Below are positions 1-7,561 of a stretch of DNA of 27,777 nucleotides, piece after piece (position 1 is the stretch's first letter; each line of letters starts with the position of its first letter). A model generated the notes under the pieces. The model made no database searches, was not told the origin of the DNA, and saw only the letters and a list, made by a program, of their open reading frames with translations. This DNA comes from Bacteroidales bacterium (GTDB taxonomy: Bacteria > Bacteroidota > Bacteroidia > Bacteroidales > Bacteroidaceae), in contig SFJN01000026.1 of the NCBI GenBank assembly GCA_004555055.1, forward strand, positions 1-27,777, written 5' to 3'. Made by a program: the position numbers and the translations under genes.

Positions 1-146
1 GTGGCCAAGCGATGGAGCAGCGAGTGGAGAGGCTGAGTTTACTCAGACTATCCCGAGTCGCGAGAGAGCAAGGCGAAGCCAAGCATAAGAACACTTCCTG
101 ATTGAATAATAAACTAATTTATAGAACATCCCCAAAGTATAATCCT
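1..146 (+). other. upstream flank of lpxA; no identified gene
   Basis: One frame is open from the window edge to a TGA at 99-101 and would encode an Arg/Glu-rich tail of about 32 residues. In many Bacteroidota the gene before lpxA is a fused lpxC-fabZ, but I cannot recognise a FabZ C-terminus here, so the end of another gene and plain spacer are both possible. The text is a purine-rich, repetitive mix of gag/gcg/aag units and contains a short hairpin, CTGAG-TTTA-CTCAG (33-46). A TTG at 102 is in frame with lpxA but would add 15 residues that do not look like the family N-terminus. Confidence 0.3.
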
Positions 147-917
147 ATGATTTCTCCTCTTGCATACATCCATCCTGAAGCGAAGATCGGACAGAACTGC
201 GAAATCGGTCCCTTCTGCTTCATCGACGCCAATGTGGTCATCGGCGACAACAACGTGCTCATGAATTCCGTCACCGTCCTCAGCGGCTCGCGTATCGGAA
301 ACGGCAACCGCATTTTCCCCGGAGCCGTCATCGGTGCCATCCCCCAGGACCTTAAGTTCCGCGGGGAAGAAACCACCGCAGAGGTGGGCGACAACAACAT
401 CATCCGCGAGAATGTCACCGTCAACCGTGGCACCGCCGCCAAGGGACGTACCGTTGTCGGCAGCAACAACCTGCTGATGGAGGGTATGCACGTGGCGCAC
501 GATGTCTTCCTCGGAAACGGCTGTATCATCGGCAACGGTACGAAGTTTGCCGGCGAAGTCATCATCGACGACTTTGCCATCGTCAGCGCACACGTACTCG
601 TACACCAGTTCTGCCGCATCGGAAGCTACGTTATGGTCAGCGGAGGAACGAAATGTTCGCAGGACGTTCCACCATTCAGCATGATTGCACGCGACCCCGC
701 CGCATATTGCGGACTCAACCTTGTCGGACTCAAACGACGGGGATTCTCCACCGAAATCATCAACAACCTGCACTCCGCATACAACATCCTCTTCAACACC
801 TCGGCACTCTTTGCCGAACGTATTGAGCAGATTCGCGCGAACGTGCCTCCAAGCAAGGAAATCGATTATCTCGTCGAATTCCTCACCACATCCAAACGTG
901 GTTTCATAGGACGATGA
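147..917 (+). CDS. lpxA: acyl-[ACP]--UDP-N-acetylglucosamine O-acyltransferase (LpxA)
   Basis: Cytoplasmic enzyme of the first step of lipid A synthesis: it moves a 3-hydroxyacyl chain from acyl carrier protein to the 3-OH of UDP-GlcNAc. The 256-residue product has the usual length. Residues 1-190 show the hexapeptide rhythm of a left-handed beta-helix (IGQNCEIGPFCFID, IGNGCIIGNGT and others). The active-site segment GMHVAHD places the catalytic His at residue 118, matching His125 of E. coli LpxA. The C-terminal helical part starts at the family signature GLKRRGFS and ends STSKRGFIGR-like. I chose ATG 147 because translation from there begins MISPLAYIHPEAKIG, the normal family start; the in-frame TTG at 102 gives an unusual extension. 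It probably heads or continues an envelope-gene run with the next three genes. Confidence 0.96.
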   Translation: MISPLAYIHPEAKIGQNCEIGPFCFIDANVVIGDNNVLMNSVTVLSGSRIGNGNRIFPGAVIGAIPQDLKFRGEETTAEVGDNNIIRENVTVNRGTAAKGRTVVGSNNLLMEGMHVAHDVFLGNGCIIGNGTKFAGEVIIDDFAIVSAHVLVHQFCRIGSYVMVSGGTKCSQDVPPFSMIARDPAAYCGLNLVGLKRRGFSTEIINNLHSAYNILFNTSALFAERIEQIRANVPPSKEIDYLVEFLTTSKRGFIGR

Positions 918-1118
918 AACCACTGTGAAGCATTCCGCGATGTCATGCCGAAACTCTCTGCATTCCTGGGAGGACATGGGCAAGGCATCGCGTAATTGCT
1001 GACATGTGTGTCCTTCTTCGTTTCCTGCTTCCGGCAACTGTGTTTTCAGCATGCAGGGCATATTGGGGGAGAGCGACACACAGTGTCTATTGAGTAACAT
1101 TGATTCCACTACAAAGAC
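918..1118. repeat. lpxA-downstream spacer with imperfect inverted repeat
   Basis: This 201-bp spacer has no gene I can support. It holds an imperfect inverted repeat, CGCGATGTCATGCC (936-949) against GGCAAGGCATCGCG (979-992), 12 of 14 positions complementary with a 29-nt loop. A small hairpin GACAC-ACA-GTGTC lies at 1075-1087. Neither is followed by a T-run, so neither is a clear terminator. TAACATTG at 1095-1102 is one base off the Bacteroidota -7 motif TAnnTTTG, so a weak promoter for the next gene is possible. Confidence 0.35.
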
Positions 1119-1640
1119 ATGAAATACAAGATTATCGTAGAAAGCGAGGAAGTGGAAGACTTCCGTCGCGATATCCTTATCGATGAAGACGCCACTTTCC
1201 TCGACCTTTCGAATACCATCCTCAAGTCGTGCGACTATCCCGACGACCAGATGACATCCTTCTACATCTGCGAAAACAATTGGGAACGCCGCCAACAAAT
1301 CACCCGTGTGGACTGTTCCGACATCTATTCCGATACGCGAAGCATGGAGGATACCACCCTTGCCGAGATTATCGACGAAGGCTATAATCGTATGGAATAC
1401 GTCTTCGACCCCATCAACGAGCGCACGTTCCTTGTCCGCGTCAAGGGCGAAGTGCAGGGTTATGGCGAACCCGAAGTGGTACGTTCTGAGGGAAAGGCCC
1501 CGAAGCAGACCAAGGATCTGGACATTGTCACCAAGGTGACCGGCGACGACCTCCTCTTTGGAGATGCCTTTTCGGACGATGAAGGATTCAATTCCGACGA
1601 AATCTCGCTCGACGGATACGAAATCTCCGACAGTATCTGA
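1119..1640 (+). CDS. plasmid pRiA4b ORF-3-like family protein
   Basis: A 173-residue acidic cytoplasmic protein. The N-terminal 110 residues match the character of the pRiA4b ORF-3-like fold (a family sometimes labelled 'IS1096 passenger TnpR-like'): an opening beta-strand KYKIIVESEEVEDFRRDI, then FLDLSNTIL and DDQMTSFYICENNWE, then LAEIIDEG...MEYVFDP and FLVRVKG. Residues 130-173 are rich in Asp/Glu (for example FSDDEGFNSDEISLDG) and probably disordered. Its biochemical function is unknown, and despite the family nickname nothing around it looks like a transposon. Related Bacteroidales proteins are, to my knowledge, also found beside lpxA and miaA, which makes it a stable neighbour rather than a recent insertion. 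The ATG at 1119 is the only sensible start. Confidence 0.8.
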   Translation: MKYKIIVESEEVEDFRRDILIDEDATFLDLSNTILKSCDYPDDQMTSFYICENNWERRQQITRVDCSDIYSDTRSMEDTTLAEIIDEGYNRMEYVFDPINERTFLVRVKGEVQGYGEPEVVRSEGKAPKQTKDLDIVTKVTGDDLLFGDAFSDDEGFNSDEISLDGYEISDSI

Positions 1641-1771
1641 TATCATAAGAGACAGCTGACCTTGCCGGAAACAGTCCGGAATGCCCGCCTGAAGTTCCGT
1701 TTCTGGCGGTGTACCCCATACCGGCAGTGCTGAACGAACGTACCCTATTCCCACATCCTCCAGTACGCACC

Positions 1772-2695
1772 TTGACACAGAATACGCTTTATGTCCTGAC
1801 CGGACCTACTGCCGTCGGCAAAACCGCCGTGGCCCTCGAGCTGGCCGAACGTCTGGGGTCGCCCATCATCAGTGCCGACAGCCGGCAGATGTTCCGCGAC
1901 ATTCCCATCGGCACTGCTGCACCTACCCCAGAGGAGCAGCGGAGGGTGAAGCACTATTTTGTGGGAACGCTCTCCCTCGACGTCCAGTACAGCGCAGCAC
2001 GCTATGAGACGGAGGCCCTTGCCTTGCTGGAAAGTCTCTTTCAGACGCATCAGCATTTGGTCCTTTCCGGAGGCAGCATGCTCTATATCGATGCCGTATG
2101 CAAGGGCATCGACCGTATGCCCGATGTCGATCCCGAGGTGAGACAGCGGCTAAAGGAACGTCTCGAAACCGAAGGCTTGCAGGTCCTTGTCGACGAACTC
2201 CGCGTGCGAGACCCCGAATATGCCGCACGTTGCGACCTCAAAAACCACGTCCGGGTCGTTCATGCGCTTGAGGTCTGTCTCACCACCGGACGCACGTTCA
2301 CCTCGTTCCGCCAGCGCGAACAGGAAACTGAGGGTAACGGAGCACGGAAGGAGCGGTCTTTCCGGATTGTCAAGATTGGTCTCAACCGCGAACGTGCCGA
2401 ACTGTTCGACCGCATCAACCGAAGGGTGGATTTGATGGTGGAACAGGGTTTCGTGGAAGAAGCGCGGCGCGTCATCCCTTACAGACACCTCAACAGTCTG
2501 AACACCGTAGGATACAAGGAGATGTTCCGGCATCTCGATGGCGAATGGGATTTGCCATTCACCCTCGACCGTATCCGCAAGAATACCCGTGTCTATGCCA
2601 AGAAACAGCTTACATGGTTTCTCCGCGACGACACCATACGATGGTTTCATCCCACTGCCCAGTTCGACGACATCCTGCGTTACGTAGGAGTCTGA
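1772..2695 (+). CDS. miaA: tRNA dimethylallyltransferase (MiaA)
   Basis: Transfers a dimethylallyl group from DMAPP to N6 of adenosine 37 in tRNAs that read codons starting with U; cytoplasmic. The sequence has the P-loop GPTAVGKT close to the N-terminus, the family segment ADSRQMFRDIPIGTAAP, GGSMLYIDAV, and the C-terminal region with RVYAKKQLTWFLRDD, close to the conserved RQ.TWFR block. No ATG is available at the 5' end. The TTG at 1772 gives MTQNTLYVLTGPTAVGKT, about 307 residues, the usual length and distance to the P-loop. The GTG at 1709 would add 21 residues (MYPIPAVLNERTLFPH...), which is possible but less family-like. The gene lies 131 bp after the pRiA4b-like gene on the same strand, with no terminator between. 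Confidence 0.93.
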   Translation: MTQNTLYVLTGPTAVGKTAVALELAERLGSPIISADSRQMFRDIPIGTAAPTPEEQRRVKHYFVGTLSLDVQYSAARYETEALALLESLFQTHQHLVLSGGSMLYIDAVCKGIDRMPDVDPEVRQRLKERLETEGLQVLVDELRVRDPEYAARCDLKNHVRVVHALEVCLTTGRTFTSFRQREQETEGNGARKERSFRIVKIGLNRERAELFDRINRRVDLMVEQGFVEEARRVIPYRHLNSLNTVGYKEMFRHLDGEWDLPFTLDRIRKNTRVYAKKQLTWFLRDDTIRWFHPTAQFDDILRYVGV

Positions 2696-2794
2696 GGGCA
2701 GCGTTTCTCTTTTTTCCGGGGTGAACTGATGCTTTTTCGGATGTTTCCAAAACCGAAACGGCATCAATGGCCTCAAATACTTTTTAGAACAAGT

Positions 2795-5260
2795 ATGAAA
2801 AAGTTCTTTCTGCGCGTAAAAAGTAGCCTCAAACGCGCATGGCAATGGTACAAACGTCAGTTCAAGGGCCAGCCCTGGTGGCGCAAGACCATTGCAGGTT
2901 TCATCAGTTTTATTGTCTTCTGTCTGCTGTATGCCGTAGCCGTACAGGTGAATTTCCTCTGGCTCTTCGGCGACAGCCCGTCGGTGCGCGAAATCATCCA
3001 CCCCAAGACCGACGTCGCATCGGAGGTCTACAGCGACGATGGCATACTCCTTCACAAGTTCTTCAGCGAAAACCGTTCGCCGGTCAAGTACGAAGAGATT
3101 TCGCAGCACTTCATCGATGCACTCATCTCCACCGAGGACGAACGTTTCTACCAGCATAGCGGCATCGACTTCGTAGGTCTTTTCGCTGCCTTCAAGGATG
3201 CCGCACGCGGACACGCCCGTGGAGCCTCGACCATCTCCCAGCAATTGGTGAAAAACATCCATAAGATGAGGTCGAAACACACAGGTCTGCTCGGATATAT
3301 CCCTGGAGTGAAGATGATTATCATGAAAAGCAAGGAGATGATCATCGCTACGGAGCTCGAAATGGTTTGCTCCAAGGAGGAAATCCTCACGATGTATGCC
3401 AACACGGTCGACTTCGGTTCAAACGCCTACGGCATTAAGACTGCCGCAAAGACCTACTTCGGCACCACGCCCAAGGACCTTACGGTGGAAGAGGCCGCCG
3501 TGCTCGTCGGACTGCTCAAGGCCACTACAGCCTACAATCCGAAAATCAACCCCAAGAATGCCCTGCGGCGCCGCAACACCGTTATCGACAATATGTATAC
3601 GCACGGGCATCTTACACGCTCCGAGTGTGACAGTCTGAAGAACCTTCCCATCGAACTCCGCTTCTCTATCGAGAATGCCTACGACGGAAAGGCGCTCTAT
3701 TTCCGCCAGGCTGTCCTCAACGAACTGCGGAATGTGGCGCCCGAACTCGACCCTTATACCGATGGTCTGAAGATTTACACCACACTCGATTCCCGCATGC
3801 AACGCTATGCCGAAGAGGCCGTACGCGAACAGATGCGGAAAGTACAGACAAACTTCGAGGGACACTGGGGAAACAGCGACCCATGGGTCGACGACAGGAA
3901 CCAGCCCATACCGGGATTCCTCGAGGCAAAGATCAAACAGACCGACACCTACCGCTATCTTGCGGCACGCTATCCCGACAATCCCGAAATCATCCTTCAG
4001 AAACTCCGTGAGCCACATCCTGTAAAACTCTTCTCCTACGACGGTCCGAAGGAGGCGGTCATGTCCTCGCTCGACTCCCTGCGCTACATGCTCCGCTTCA
4101 TGCATACGGGATTCGTGGCCATCGAACCCGAAACCGGATATGTGAGGGCCTATGTCGGCGACATCGACTTCAAGACCTGGAAGCACGACAACGTCATGGC
4201 ATCGCACCAACCCGGCTCTACCTTCAAACTCTTTGTCTACTCTGCCGCCATGAAGTACGGACTCTGTCCTGCCGACCGTCGGCGCGACGAGTACATCCAG
4301 ATGGATGTCTACGACAAGGGAAAGAAGACCGTGTGGCGCCCCCACAATGCTGACGGCAGGATTTCCGGGGCAAACATGCCACTGAGAACTGCTTTTGCCA
4401 AGAGTATCAATACCGTAGCCGTGAAGGTCGGACAGGAAGTCGGCATACCGAGAGTCATTGCCACGGCCAAGGATATGGGTATTGTCTCACCGCTCGACGA
4501 TGCGCCTTCGCTCGCACTCGGGGCATGCGACGTCACACCCTACGAACTCATTTCGGCATATACCACTGTGGCGAACTACGGTGTGCATGTGAAGCCCTTC
4601 TGCATCACCCGCATCGAGGATGCCGACGGCAAGGTCATCTATTCCGCACAGACCGAAAAGCGTACGGCACTTACGGAGAAGGAGGCCTATTACATGCAGG
4701 TTCTCCTTGGAGCCGGAGTCAGCGACGGGGGCGGAACCAGCCAGACCGTGGGCTCGCAAGCCTATCTCGGAAAGTGGTATTGGAACAAGAAGCTTTCGCT
4801 AGGCGGAAAGACGGGTACCTCCAACAGCCATGCCGATGCCTGGTTCGTCGGTGTCACCCCGAAACTTGTCGGCGGAGCATGGGTGGGAGGCGAATACCGC
4901 CAGATCCATTTCCGCACAGGAGCTCTCGGACAGGGAAGCCGTACGGCACTTCCCATCTTCGGACTCTTCATGAAGAAGGTGCTCGAAGACCCCCAACTTT
5001 CCGACAAATACCTTGCCGTTTACAAGGAACCTGACGGTATTGACCCCAGTTCCATTGAAGGATATACCGAATATGCCGAGCCCGATTCCCTTACACTCGA
5101 CTCCGCAGGCATTGCCGACCTGCGCTTCGACCCGGATGCCGAGGTGGGCGAGCACGAGGATCCAGCAGCCGATCCGGCAGAAAAGACGGAGAAGACAACC
5201 GCCCCTGCTGCTGAGAAGGCCACGGTAAAGGAAAAGGACGACGACGACCTCTTCAACTGA
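2795..5260 (+). CDS. class A penicillin-binding protein (PBP1A-type transglycosylase/transpeptidase)
   Basis: Bifunctional peptidoglycan synthase at the inner membrane with its catalytic domains in the periplasm; 821 residues from ATG 2795. A short basic cytoplasmic segment (MKKFFLRVKSSLKRAW) is followed by a membrane helix at about 33-55. The GT51 transglycosylase domain shows EDERFYQHSGID (catalytic Glu about 114), GASTISQQLVKN, KSKEMIIATELE and YGIKTAAKTYFG. The transpeptidase domain has all three penicillin-binding motifs: S475-T-F-K478, S537-I-N539 and K672-T-G674. The tail after about 770 is a Lys/Glu/Ala-rich, probably disordered stretch ending in four Asp. An in-frame ATG at 2729 would add 22 residues; I prefer 2795 because it gives the usual short basic cytoplasmic tail. 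It closes the lpxA-miaA run. Confidence 0.95.
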   Translation: MKKFFLRVKSSLKRAWQWYKRQFKGQPWWRKTIAGFISFIVFCLLYAVAVQVNFLWLFGDSPSVREIIHPKTDVASEVYSDDGILLHKFFSENRSPVKYEEISQHFIDALISTEDERFYQHSGIDFVGLFAAFKDAARGHARGASTISQQLVKNIHKMRSKHTGLLGYIPGVKMIIMKSKEMIIATELEMVCSKEEILTMYANTVDFGSNAYGIKTAAKTYFGTTPKDLTVEEAAVLVGLLKATTAYNPKINPKNALRRRNTVIDNMYTHGHLTRSECDSLKNLPIELRFSIENAYDGKALYFRQAVLNELRNVAPELDPYTDGLKIYTTLDSRMQRYAEEAVREQMRKVQTNFEGHWGNSDPWVDDRNQPIPGFLEAKIKQTDTYRYLAARYPDNPEIILQKLREPHPVKLFSYDGPKEAVMSSLDSLRYMLRFMHTGFVAIEPETGYVRAYVGDIDFKTWKHDNVMASHQPGSTFKLFVYSAAMKYGLCPADRRRDEYIQMDVYDKGKKTVWRPHNADGRISGANMPLRTAFAKSINTVAVKVGQEVGIPRVIATAKDMGIVSPLDDAPSLALGACDVTPYELISAYTTVANYGVHVKPFCITRIEDADGKVIYSAQTEKRTALTEKEAYYMQVLLGAGVSDGGGTSQTVGSQAYLGKWYWNKKLSLGGKTGTSNSHADAWFVGVTPKLVGGAWVGGEYRQIHFRTGALGQGSRTALPIFGLFMKKVLEDPQLSDKYLAVYKEPDGIDPSSIEGYTEYAEPDSLTLDSAGIADLRFDPDAEVGEHEDPAADPAEKTEKTTAPAAEKATVKEKDDDDLFN

Positions 5261-5309
5261 TTCCTTCGCCTTTCATTTCCGTCATCAGCCTTACTCATTG
5301 ATTCCATAC

Positions 5310-5374
5310 CGGCGGGTACATGGATGGGGTTCCGGACTGCGGATTCCCATGCCTGTACCTGCCGTCTTTTATTC
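5310..5374 (+). terminator. large imperfect hairpin with T-rich tail after the PBP gene
   Basis: Two 25-nt arms (5310-5334 and 5340-5364) pair with a few mismatches and G-T wobbles around a 5-nt loop GACTG. The tail is TCTTTTATTC. It lies 50 nt after the penicillin-binding protein stop and before the start of the next transcription unit, the right place for a Rho-independent terminator. The arms are long for a plain terminator. Confidence 0.6.
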
Positions 5375-5458
5375 AGTTGGAAATGCTTGTGGCATCCGGC
5401 TTTCAAATGGCACGAAAAGCAGAATAATACACCTATATTTATATATAAGCAGAAATTT

Positions 5459-7276
5459 ATGTACAGAATCTTTACTCTTTTTGCCACGTTCTTTGTGGCT
5501 CTTGCTTCGGCAGCGCAGAGCACCGTTTCCGGTGACATCACCTGGGGATACCGCCTTGCCGATTCCTTCGCCGGCGACGACCATATCAAATTCATCGGAG
5601 TTGGCAAGGCCGGTGAAAGCGAAATTGGCCTCAAAGTGCCTGCTAACGACATGCTCAAGGGCGGCATACTCAACGCCGTCCGCATTCCTGTCCGCGAGGC
5701 TGCCGTGGTTTCCAATGCCAAGGTCAATGTCTACGCTTCCGACATGGCTACACTTCTCAGCTCCGAAGACGTGGATGTCAGCCGGATGTCCGACCTGTCG
5801 TATACCGATGTCGAACTGTCCGTTCCCGTAACATTGGACGACGATGTCGTGGTATCCGTAGTTTACACCACCTCGGGCTCCACCGCTGCGGCCAAGAACC
5901 CCATTGTCTACGACAACAGCGTGAAGACGAAAGGGGCTTTCCTCCTCAAGTCGGGTACGAAGTTCCAGGATTACACCTCTTCGTACGGCGCTTTTGTCCT
6001 CCAGGTAAAGGTTTCCGGTGCCACACTCTCCAACTACAGTGCCGTTTTCGAGCCTGCTACCGGTACCACCCGTCAGGACATCGTGAACACGTTCGACTTT
6101 CCCATCGTCTCCAATGGTGCAGTGGACATCACCGACATCGACTATGGTATCAGCGTTGACGGTGCTTCCGAGCAGGAAGGCCACGTCAAGGTGAGCGTTC
6201 CCGCCGGACTTTCTCAGAAGGCGGTGCTGCCCATCTCCTTCGAGGCTCCGCATCAGATAGGGCAGTATGAGGTGAAGATGAGAATCCTCAAGGTCAACGG
6301 CCAACCGAATGCCAAGGCTACGGAGGTCACCACCTTTACTTTTGAGAACATCAGCCGCTTCGACCGCAACTGCGTCATGGAGGAGTTCACCGGTATGGAC
6401 TGCGGATATTGTACCCGTGGCATCGCTGGTATGATGAAGGCCCGTGCCGCCTATCCTGACCGTTTCATCGGCATCGCTGTCCATCAGTTCAGCGGAGACC
6501 TGATGAACAATTGGGATTATCCTTCCCTTTGTGGAAACTATGTTCCGGCATGCACCTATAACCGTGAAGTGGCCGGCGACGTATATGTCGACATTCTCCA
6601 GACTGTGAAGAAGGTCATCAGCTCTGTCACTCCCATCGATGTCCATGCAACGGCGGCATTTACCGACGACAGCAAGAAGGAAGTGGTGGTGAATGCCAGC
6701 ATCCTCTCCGCTGTCAATGCCAGCTACGAGGTGGTCTATGCCCTTGTGGGCGACGGAATCACCGGTACGAACTTCATCCAGACCAACTATTTATACGGTG
6801 ACAGTCAGGGCAAATGGGATGTTACCGACGACGATCCCCTGAGCCTTTTCCTTGCTGGAGGCACATACGGCAAGCCCTATTTCCGCCATACCTATGACGA
6901 TGTGCTCCTTTCTTCGTCCTATACCAGCACCGTAAACCAGGGCGGAGCCTTCTCATTGGCAGCCGACGAGTCGACCGACCGCTCCTACACCCTCAAGCTC
7001 CCCACCGATCAGACCCTCGTTGATGCCATCGCCAACAGCGGATACGACCTCTATGCCGTGGTGATGGTTCTCAACAACTTCGGATACGTCACCAATGCCT
7101 GCCGCGTAAAGGTGACGGACGGTGCCGTGGGCATCGGCACCATCGACCGTGACGCCTACGAGCCCCGCGAGGTTTCGCGCCATACCATCGACGGCCGACG
7201 CATCAGTGGATACACTCCTGGTGTCAACGTTATCCGCATGAGCGACGGAACCACACGCAAGATTGTGGTGGAATAA
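5459..7276 (+). CDS. exported Omp28-related protein with thioredoxin-like CGYC domain (paralogue 1)
   Basis: A 605-residue exported protein. ATG 5459 gives a clear signal peptide, MYRIFTLFATFFVALASA/AQS, while the longer upstream frame has no sense as an N-terminus. Residues 20-180 form a beta-rich domain shared with the next gene. A second beta domain (about 185-295) ends at a thioredoxin-like region typical of the Omp28-related family: VMEEFTGMDCGYCTRGIAGM with C315-G-Y-C318, and later YVPACTYNR, in the place of the cis-Pro loop. The last 45 residues (VSRHTIDGRRISGYTPGVN, then VIRMSDGTTRK) match the short C-terminal tail of many Prevotella surface proteins. Its role is not known; an outer-surface or periplasmic redox or binding role is inferred only from fold and signal. 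The 5' leader is AT-rich, with TATATTTA at 5434-5441, one base off a -7 box. Confidence 0.85.
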   Translation: MYRIFTLFATFFVALASAAQSTVSGDITWGYRLADSFAGDDHIKFIGVGKAGESEIGLKVPANDMLKGGILNAVRIPVREAAVVSNAKVNVYASDMATLLSSEDVDVSRMSDLSYTDVELSVPVTLDDDVVVSVVYTTSGSTAAAKNPIVYDNSVKTKGAFLLKSGTKFQDYTSSYGAFVLQVKVSGATLSNYSAVFEPATGTTRQDIVNTFDFPIVSNGAVDITDIDYGISVDGASEQEGHVKVSVPAGLSQKAVLPISFEAPHQIGQYEVKMRILKVNGQPNAKATEVTTFTFENISRFDRNCVMEEFTGMDCGYCTRGIAGMMKARAAYPDRFIGIAVHQFSGDLMNNWDYPSLCGNYVPACTYNREVAGDVYVDILQTVKKVISSVTPIDVHATAAFTDDSKKEVVVNASILSAVNASYEVVYALVGDGITGTNFIQTNYLYGDSQGKWDVTDDDPLSLFLAGGTYGKPYFRHTYDDVLLSSSYTSTVNQGGAFSLAADESTDRSYTLKLPTDQTLVDAIANSGYDLYAVVMVLNNFGYVTNACRVKVTDGAVGIGTIDRDAYEPREVSRHTIDGRRISGYTPGVNVIRMSDGTTRKIVVE

Positions 7277-7301
7277 TCCGCTCTTTCTGCGGCATGAGGC
7301 C

Positions 7302-7342
7302 ATTGTCTTTGCTGCATACCGCTATTGTCTTTGCAGCATACC
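7302..7342. repeat. two tandem 19-nt near-identical repeats
   Basis: ATTGTCTTTGCTGCATACC (7302-7320) recurs as ATTGTCTTTGCAGCATACC (7324-7342), one mismatch, start-to-start distance 22 bp, two helical turns. A degenerate third unit (GGTCTTCCTACAGCAT) follows directly from about 7347. The repeats sit in the spacer between the two Omp28-like genes. Confidence 0.7.
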
Positions 7343-7381
7343 TTTGGTCTTCCTACAGCATTCATCCGATGTTTTTTTGTG

Positions 7382-7450
7382 CAATCTTCAAGGAAAAAGG
7401 ATAAAAAGGTTAAAATTTACACCCCTTTTATCCGCTTTTCTTGAAGATTG
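7382..7450. other. long AT-rich dyad (25 bp paired) upstream of Omp28 paralogue 2
   Basis: The arm starting at 7382 (CAATCTTCAAG, then a GGATAAAA block) pairs with the arm ending at 7450 (TTTTATCC, then CTTGAAGATTG). The outer 11 bp are perfect, followed by blocks of 4, 8 and 2 bp separated by small bulges, with a loop at about 7410-7423. No T-run follows on the plus strand; the T-run at 7372-7378 lies before it. It ends 3 bp before a TATATTTG -7 motif, so it may be an operator-like dyad or an RNA hairpin at the end of the upstream transcript. Confidence 0.7.
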
Positions 7451-7453
7451 TCG

Positions 7454-7461
7454 TATATTTG
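7454..7461 (+). promoter_or_regulatory. Bacteroidota -7 box TATATTTG for Omp28 paralogue 2
   Basis: TATATTTG fits the TAnnTTTG motif exactly. A clear -33 TTTG is not present at 19-21 bp upstream. The predicted leader is about 95 nt and ends in an A/T-rich tract just before ATG 7562, a usual feature of well-translated Bacteroidota genes. Confidence 0.5.
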
Positions 7462-7561
7462 CCATCGAAAACAGCAGATTACAAAATGCAGACTCACGGA
7501 CTTATAGCAAAAACAGAAAAGTGAAATTAGATTAATAATCCAAATTTTTATATACAGCAAT

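Noticed and set aside
1119..1640. Transposon passenger gene, suggested by the family nickname of the pRiA4b-like protein
   Set aside because: No transposase, terminal inverted repeats or target duplication are visible, and the gene sits in a housekeeping run.
114..1778. A minus-strand open frame of about 550 codons opposite lpxA and the pRiA4b-like gene
   Set aside because: It is antisense to well-identified genes, crosses a spacer and has no recognisable domain. GC-rich third positions often leave the opposite strand open.
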